The notes beneath the pieces are model-generated. The model did no database searches. It was not told the DNA's origin and was given only the letters and a program-made list of their open reading frames with translations. DNA of 34,938 nt from Candidatus Saccharimonadota bacterium (lineage in GTDB: Bacteria > Patescibacteriota > Saccharimonadia > Saccharimonadales > Saccharimonadaceae): contig JAUMYE010000001.1 in assembly GCA_030528815.1 (NCBI GenBank), positions 1-34,938 on the forward strand, in the 5' to 3' direction. This document shows positions 31,058-34,938 of the stretch, piece after piece (position 1 is the first letter of the stretch; every line of letters starts with the position of its first letter). The position numbers and the translations under genes were made by a program.

Positions 31058-31159
31058 ATGATTAAACATAGTATCAAGTTTACTACCCCTGTCGTAGAAG
31101 CCGTCCGTAACAACGGTTATCTTCCTATGCCTTGGGAAAATAAACTTGAAACTGTCTAA
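31058..31159 (+). CDS. Candidate 33-residue leader peptide
   Basis: ATG to TAA encodes MIKHSIKFTTPVVEA, then VRNNGYLPMPWENKLETV. It starts about 7 nt after a -10 element with a consensus -35, the same leaderless geometry as real genes nearby. It ends 158 nt before the MFS transporter ATG. Its last codons (CTTGAAACT region) are complementary to part of the downstream stem (31180-31186), so a ribosome on the ORF would change which RNA structure forms. No family is recognised and the peptide may matter only through its translation. Alternatively it is an independent small protein. Coding status is not proven. Confidence 0.5.
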   Translation: MIKHSIKFTTPVVEAVRNNGYLPMPWENKLETV

Positions 31160-31276
31160 ATTCTTGCAATTCTAGATAAGTTTCAAAAGTACTTATCTAG
31201 AAAGAATCGACAAAAATACAAAGCAAAGATTGGCGCTTTTGAGACTTATCTAGCCGTACAATAAAACGACGGCTAG
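31142..31276 (+). promoter_or_regulatory. Structured leader with mutually exclusive stems (candidate attenuator)
   Basis: Four alternative pairings. (A) TTGAAAC 31146-31152 with GTTTCAA 31180-31186. (B) TTCTAGATAAGT 31170-31181 with ACTTATCTAGAA 31191-31202, 12 bp, 9-nt loop. (C) 31172-31189 with 31236-31253, 18 bp with one G-U. (D) CTAGCCGT 31250-31257 with ACGGCTAG 31269-31276, 8 bp, followed by TATTTTAT. B and C share one arm, C and D overlap at 31250-31253, and A blocks part of B and C. The T-tract after D is weak, so control may be at translation as well as transcription. Confidence 0.6.
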
Positions 31277-31317
31277 TATTTTATAACTTCGGACAAGAAA
31301 AAGAAGGAGGAATTTTT

Positions 31318-32568
31318 ATGTCCAAAAGAATCAAAAGTTGGTCTTCGCCGAGAGCAAACCGTTTCCTGGTAATGCTCGAATCTGTGCTGACGGCCGGAAT
31401 CATCAGTATCCCGTTCATGACCATTCTCTACGAGAATGAGATTGGTCTCTCGCACGAGCAGATTGCACTCACTCAGGCCGCCTACACGGTAGTAGCTATG
31501 CTTCTAAACGTTCCGCTTGGCTGGGTTGCCGATCGCTTTAGTCGCAAGTTTGCAAATATTGCTGGCGATTTGCTGTGCTTTGCTGGCTTGCTGCTTTATG
31601 CGAGAGCTCAGACGATGCTTGACTGTGTGCTTTGTGAGACTTTCTTTGGTGTTGGTATGGCATTCTCTCAGGGTGTCGATTCGAGCTTACTCCAGCATTT
31701 CGCAGACAAAGAGGATGCGTCGCATGACCACAAACTGTTCAAGGATAGCTTTGGCCTGATGTCTTCGCTTTGTCAGCTCGCCTGCTTTGCGTACTACCTG
31801 ATTGGCTTCGCAATTGGTGATATGGACGTGCGTCAGATTATTACAATCTCGAGTGTCTCGTTCATAATGGCAGCTATCGCAGCTCTATTCATTAAGGATG
31901 ATAGCGAAAAGCTTGAGAAGTCTGAGAGGTCTCCCTTTGCCGACATGAAGAAAATCGCGGCATCGAGCGTCAAGAATCCGGCAATTAATATCCGTATTGC
32001 GGCTTTTATGATCTCTAGAGAGATGACGCACGGCATTACGTGGGTGTTTACGCCTTTGCTGCAGCTCGTTGGTATTGATGGCAAATGGATCGTACTCGGT
32101 TGGGCAGCAAACTCACTGATGTCTTACCTTGGTACAAAGATTGCTAGAAAGTATAGTGCAAGGCTGCCAGAATGGGTATGCTTTGCTGCGCCGATTGTAG
32201 TCGTAACTATGGCATCGTGCGTGATGTTCTTTGGGTTATCGGCTCTGACGCTCGGTCTCTATGCTTTCTTTGGAATGGCGCAGGGCTGGACAAGAACTAC
32301 GATGATGCCTAATCTTAAGACGCATGTCAAAAAGACTCAGCGGGTTACAGTCGAATCGTTTGCGAAGGTTTGCTCGCAGCTCTACTACATTATCTCTGTT
32401 TGGGTAATTGGAAAAGCTGCAGATGTCGACCTTAGATACGCTATCTTGGCGACGATTCTGCTCTTTGTACCGTTCGCTATTCCGACGGCGCTTCGCCTGA
32501 AAAATCAGGAGGAAGCAGAAAAGAACGGATCTGAGCAGATTGCTTCTAGTAGTGTTGCGATGACCTAA
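31318..32568 (+). CDS. Major facilitator superfamily transporter
   Basis: A 416-residue MFS protein with about 12 hydrophobic helices. The loop between helices 2 and 3 has the family motif as GWVADRFSRK (residues about 64-73). A central cytoplasmic loop (about 193-218, DDSEKLEKSERSP) separates the two six-helix halves. The C-terminus is hydrophilic. The family includes drug efflux pumps and nutrient carriers; the long regulated leader favours an inducible exporter, but the substrate is unknown. AAGGAGG (31304-31310) is 7 nt before ATG. A strong terminator follows at 32573. Confidence 0.9.
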   Translation: MSKRIKSWSSPRANRFLVMLESVLTAGIISIPFMTILYENEIGLSHEQIALTQAAYTVVAMLLNVPLGWVADRFSRKFANIAGDLLCFAGLLLYARAQTMLDCVLCETFFGVGMAFSQGVDSSLLQHFADKEDASHDHKLFKDSFGLMSSLCQLACFAYYLIGFAIGDMDVRQIITISSVSFIMAAIAALFIKDDSEKLEKSERSPFADMKKIAASSVKNPAINIRIAAFMISREMTHGITWVFTPLLQLVGIDGKWIVLGWAANSLMSYLGTKIARKYSARLPEWVCFAAPIVVVTMASCVMFFGLSALTLGLYAFFGMAQGWTRTTMMPNLKTHVKKTQRVTVESFAKVCSQLYYIISVWVIGKAADVDLRYAILATILLFVPFAIPTALRLKNQEEAEKNGSEQIASSSVAMT

Positions 32569-32572
32569 CATG

Positions 32573-32605
32573 AATACTCCCCTGTGGAAGCAGGGGAGTA
32601 TTTTT
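32573..32605 (+). terminator. Terminator of MFS gene
   Basis: AATACTCCCCTG (32573-32584) and CAGGGGAGTATT (32591-32602) form a 12-bp perfect stem with a 6-nt loop, then TTT. Confidence 0.9.
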
Positions 32606-32610
32606 GGTAT

Positions 32611-32641
32611 AAAAAAATATAGACCTTGCGGTCTATCTTTT
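32611..32641 (-). terminator. Terminator of tRNA-Asn transcript
   Basis: ATAGACC (32619-32625) pairs with GGTCTAT (32630-32636), loop TTGC. On the minus strand it is followed by A then seven T, so it ends the tRNA transcript; a shorter T-run on the plus strand allows weak use in that direction. Confidence 0.8.
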
Positions 32642-32651
32642 TCTCTTCAAA

Positions 32652-32726
32652 TGGCTCCTCGGGCCAGACTCGAACTGGCAACCTCGAAGTTAACAGCTTC
32701 TTGCTCCACCATTGAGCTACCGAGGA
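32652..32726 (-). tRNA. tRNA-Asn (anticodon GTT)
   Basis: A 75-nt cloverleaf on the minus strand. Acceptor TCCTCGG pairs with CCGAGGA; the D stem is GCTC/GAGC; the anticodon loop CTGTTAA has GTT at 34-36; the T arm is GCCAG-TTCGAGT-CTGGC; discriminator G73 and an encoded CCA follow. The anticodon stem has an A-G mismatch at 27/43, the other four pairs being normal. The AspRS in this window carries residues allowing mischarging of this tRNA. Confidence 0.95.
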
Positions 32727-32737
32727 ATCTATATAGA

Positions 32738-32766
32738 ATTCTATCAAAGAGAATCATATCTGTCAA
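32738..32766 (-). promoter_or_regulatory. Promoter of tRNA-Asn
   Basis: TTGACA (32761-32766), exact 17-bp spacer, TAGAAT (32738-32743) on the minus strand; +1 falls about 5 nt before the mature 5' end. The -35 lies 5 nt downstream of the MBOAT stop. Confidence 0.85.
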
Positions 32767-32770
32767 TAAA

Positions 32771-34174
32771 CTAGAATCTAAAATAGATAAAAGGATTATA
32801 GGAGCTACTAATCAAGAAAACTATAGTTAGTCCAAACATGCCCAAATAGACCAGATACTTTACTGGTATTAACCAAATACACTTCTGCTCAAGTTTGCAG
32901 AATGCTTTGCGAAGGTATGGAGTGACGAATAGAATGCCAATCAAGATATAAGGTAGCGAAGTAATCAGAGTGTAATTGCTATAGAATACTTCGGATAGAG
33001 AAAAGCTTGCGCCGACGCCGAACATCTTGCCAAGTGTTGCCGCAAGTGTGCTCAAATGTTCAACGCGGAAAATTGTCCACCCAATAACAACAATGAACAT
33101 TGTTAAGATATAGCGTATCCAAGTTGGTAGTTTGCTTAGAGGCTTCGCGAGTATAGTTCCTTCTAGGAGCAGAAGTACGCCATAGAATAAACCCCACAGA
33201 ATAAAGTTCCAGTTCGCTCCATGCCAGAGGCCGGTAAGCATCCAGACAATCATGATATTGCGGACCCATTTCAGCTTCGAGACGCGGTTGCCACCGAGTG
33301 GAATATAGATATAATCGCGGAACCATTTAGATAGCGAGATATGCCAACGGCGCCAAAAATCTTTGATGCTTGTCGCAATGTATGGATAGTTGAAGTTCTC
33401 CAAAAAGTTGAAGCCAAACATTTTGCCAAGGCCGATTGCCATATCGCTATATCCAGAAAAGTCGAAGTAAATTTGTAACGTATAAGCTATCGCCGCTAGC
33501 CAAAGCCCAATAGTGGAGACCTCTGTGATCGGCTGTGCGTAAAGTGTGTCTGCAATATAGGCGACATTATTTGCGATAATAACTTTCTTTGCAAGACCCA
33601 GCACAAAACGCTTAACGCCCTCGATAAACAAATCTAAGCTCTCTTTGCGATCCTTGAGCTGCTTCTCGACATCTGAGTACTGTACGATTGGGCCAGCAAT
33701 TAGCTGTGGGAAGAGCGCAATGTATGTCGCAAGAGTAACAATGTTTTTCTGAACCTTAACTTTGCCCCTATAAACATCGACTACGTATGACAAAATCTGG
33801 AAAGTATAAAAACTAATACCAATCGGAAGCTCAATTAGTGGCAGATTGAGTTGCTTGCCTGTTACGTTTTCGAAAATAGATATTCCAAAATTGAAATATT
33901 TAAAGAAGCCAAGAAGGGCGATATTGAAAATAATCGAAAGAATCAAAAGTGGCTTTTTGGAACGTTTCTTGGCTTTGCTAATCCATAATGCGAAGAAATA
34001 GTTTGCCACGATAGATATGAGCATCAAAATAATAAACTTCGGCTCGCCCCATGCGTAGAATAGCAGGGAAGCTAAGCACAAAATTGCATTGCGGAATTTC
34101 TTGTCAGCAATGTAATACAAAAACAGGACTAGTGGTAGAAATGTAGTTAAGAATGTCAGGCTACTGAATAGCAT
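32771..34174 (-). CDS. MBOAT-family O-acyltransferase (AlgI/DltB-like)
   Basis: A 467-residue membrane-bound O-acyltransferase with about ten helices. The N-terminus MLFSSLTFLTTFLPLVLFLY, then LPIGISFYTFQILSYVVDVY, PQLIAGPIVQYSDVE, YFDFSGYSDMAIGLG and DFWRRWHISLSKWFRDYIYI are diagnostic of the AlgI branch. Candidate catalytic His are His278 (RRWHIS) and His318 (GLWHGANW, the conserved MBOAT His). It moves acyl groups across the membrane for O-acetylation of a secreted polysaccharide or wall polymer. The ATG overlaps the stop of the DHHW partner by 1 nt (34174), so the two are coupled. It is likely to modify the polymer made by the glycosyltransferase cluster. Confidence 0.93.
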   Translation of the reverse strand: MLFSSLTFLTTFLPLVLFLYYIADKKFRNAILCLASLLFYAWGEPKFIILMLISIVANYFFALWISKAKKRSKKPLLILSIIFNIALLGFFKYFNFGISIFENVTGKQLNLPLIELPIGISFYTFQILSYVVDVYRGKVKVQKNIVTLATYIALFPQLIAGPIVQYSDVEKQLKDRKESLDLFIEGVKRFVLGLAKKVIIANNVAYIADTLYAQPITEVSTIGLWLAAIAYTLQIYFDFSGYSDMAIGLGKMFGFNFLENFNYPYIATSIKDFWRRWHISLSKWFRDYIYIPLGGNRVSKLKWVRNIMIVWMLTGLWHGANWNFILWGLFYGVLLLLEGTILAKPLSKLPTWIRYILTMFIVVIGWTIFRVEHLSTLAATLGKMFGVGASFSLSEVFYSNYTLITSLPYILIGILFVTPYLRKAFCKLEQKCIWLIPVKYLVYLGMFGLTIVFLISSSYNPFIYFRF

Positions 34175-34938
34175 TAGTTATATCCTTTCGGATTGTCGAC
34201 GGGTTTAGGGATATATCTTCCTCCTGAGCCGTTAGGTACAAGAAGTAGGTAATCTATCTTATTCTCTGTAATGATCTTATTAAAGGTAGCTAAGCTACAA
34301 AAACGCGTATCGATTACCCAAGTTTTATTGAAATGGGAAGCTACGAGCATATTAATAGTATTGGTGTCGCTATAGCCGATAATCATCAAGTTGCCTTTCT
34401 TTTTATGGTCGAAATTAAACTCGACGACAGATGTGTCTGGGCCGTAAAAATAGCCATAAATCAAATCTCCTGACCCATTTCTTAGTTCTGGATTCGTAAA
34501 ATAGTCTTCCTGCCAGCCGTACTCTATAGATTGCCCGTCGACTTTAGTTTTATGGCTTGGGAAATTAAAACGATAAACTGTAAACTTTTCTTCAGACAAG
34601 AACGGCCATGCTAGTCTTCTTTTTGACCCAATCGTATCGTAGTTAAAAGTAACTTTTTCGATCGGCTTAAGAACCTTCTCTTTTTCTCCTAAAATCAAGG
34701 AAATAATATCTTTGTATCCCTGATAAGATCCCTCGTAATTCCAGTGATGATCATTCTTGAAAAAGTACTTTTTGTAATCTAGGTAACTATCTATTTTGAG
34801 GTTACTTATCTTAAAATCTGGGTAGTAGGCTGAATAATTATTGATGTAATCCTGAGTTTTGCTTGGGTTATCAAAATCTACAATCCCATCAGTTGTAACG
34901 ATATAGATGTATTTGTCCTTAATTGGTAAACTAGAATA
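34174..34938 (-). CDS. DHHW/AlgJ-like acetyltransferase partner, 5' end outside window
   Basis: The C-terminal 254 residues of an extracytoplasmic SGNH-like protein of the DHHW/AlgJ/AlgX group. The frame is open to the right edge, so the N-terminus is missing. An initiation at 34698 is rejected because the family motif NDHHWNYEGSYQGYKD lies upstream of it (DHHW at 34741-34752) in the same frame. Further on are MIIGYSDTNTINMLVASHFN, FNKTWVIDTRF and TENKIDYLLLVPNGSG, corresponding to the SGNH-hydrolase-like end. Partnered with the MBOAT protein, it would take the acyl group outside the membrane and place it on the polysaccharide. The stop overlaps the MBOAT ATG. Confidence 0.85.
   Translation of the reverse strand, partial: YSSLPIKDKYIYIVTTDGIVDFDNPSKTQDYINNYSAYYPDFKISNLKIDSYLDYKKYFFKNDHHWNYEGSYQGYKDIISLILGEKEKVLKPIEKVTFNYDTIGSKRRLAWPFLSEEKFTVYRFNFPSHKTKVDGQSIEYGWQEDYFTNPELRNGSGDLIYGYFYGPDTSVVEFNFDHKKKGNLMIIGYSDTNTINMLVASHFNKTWVIDTRFCSLATFNKIITENKIDYLLLVPNGSGGRYIPKPVDNPKGYN

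Noticed and set aside
1..34938. Alternative genetic code with TGA as Gly or Trp (Gracilibacteria or Absconditabacteria)
   Set aside because: TGA ends several clear genes at family length, and no gene needs TGA read-through.

Overview
The window reads as a chromosomal segment of a host-associated bacterium of the Candidate Phyla Radiation, most likely Candidatus Saccharibacteria (TM7). No search could be run, so this placement is inference. It rests on the standard code with TGA used as a real stop (for example at 15390-15392 and 15651-15653), on many short lineage-restricted membrane proteins, on an LGFP-repeat surface protein of actinobacterial type, on an AspRS with non-discriminating signature residues, and on many apparently leaderless genes driven by extended -10 promoters.

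Layout. 1-1342 (+): the end of galE and a Wzz-like chain-length protein. 1328-5577 (-): a four-gene operon (GT2, EpsG-like polymerase, two GT4s), then a GT2 (+) and a Wzx-type flippase (-). 8217-11181 (-): a membrane-anchored protein with nine LGFP-type repeats behind a hydrolase-like domain, plus a small membrane-anchored partner. 11293-14427 (+): a 1044-residue multi-spanning protein of unknown function. 14457-16420 (+): tRNA-dihydrouridine synthase, glutaredoxin-like protein and alpha/beta hydrolase. 16417-18526: two divergent glycosyltransferases. 18618-24677: an integral membrane protein, smpB, aspS, two envelope proteins, a shortened MurC-type ligase and a two-pass membrane protein. 24765-27590: a 68-residue protein, an unknown soluble protein, a LexA-type DNA-binding protein with no protease domain, and the priming sugar-phosphate transferase. 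27598-30975: a cation diffusion facilitator, a Pro/Ala-rich membrane protein, an acidic protein and a protein with two homing-endonuclease-associated repeats. 31058-32568: a short leader ORF, a strongly structured leader and an MFS transporter. 32652-34938 (-): tRNA-Asn, then an MBOAT acyltransferase and its DHHW/AlgJ-like partner, cut by the window edge.

How the genes fit together. GalE, the priming transferase, six or so glycosyltransferases, polymerase, flippase and chain-length protein form most of a Wzx/Wzy-type surface-polysaccharide pathway, with MBOAT/DHHW probably O-acylating the product. MurC and the LGFP protein concern peptidoglycan or the cell surface. SmpB, AspRS, Dus and tRNA-Asn are housekeeping translation genes scattered among the envelope genes.

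The signal most worth following is the 31023-31317 leader. A consensus promoter starts a 33-codon ORF at about its own +1. The ORF is followed by mutually exclusive RNA stems (12 bp against 18 bp) and a third hairpin that competes with the 18-bp stem, all upstream of a transporter with a strong Shine-Dalgarno. This looks like an attenuator that senses translation. The second is the genome-wide style of promoter: TGn-TAnnnT placed 6-10 nt before the ATG, with no Shine-Dalgarno, at about sixteen genes.
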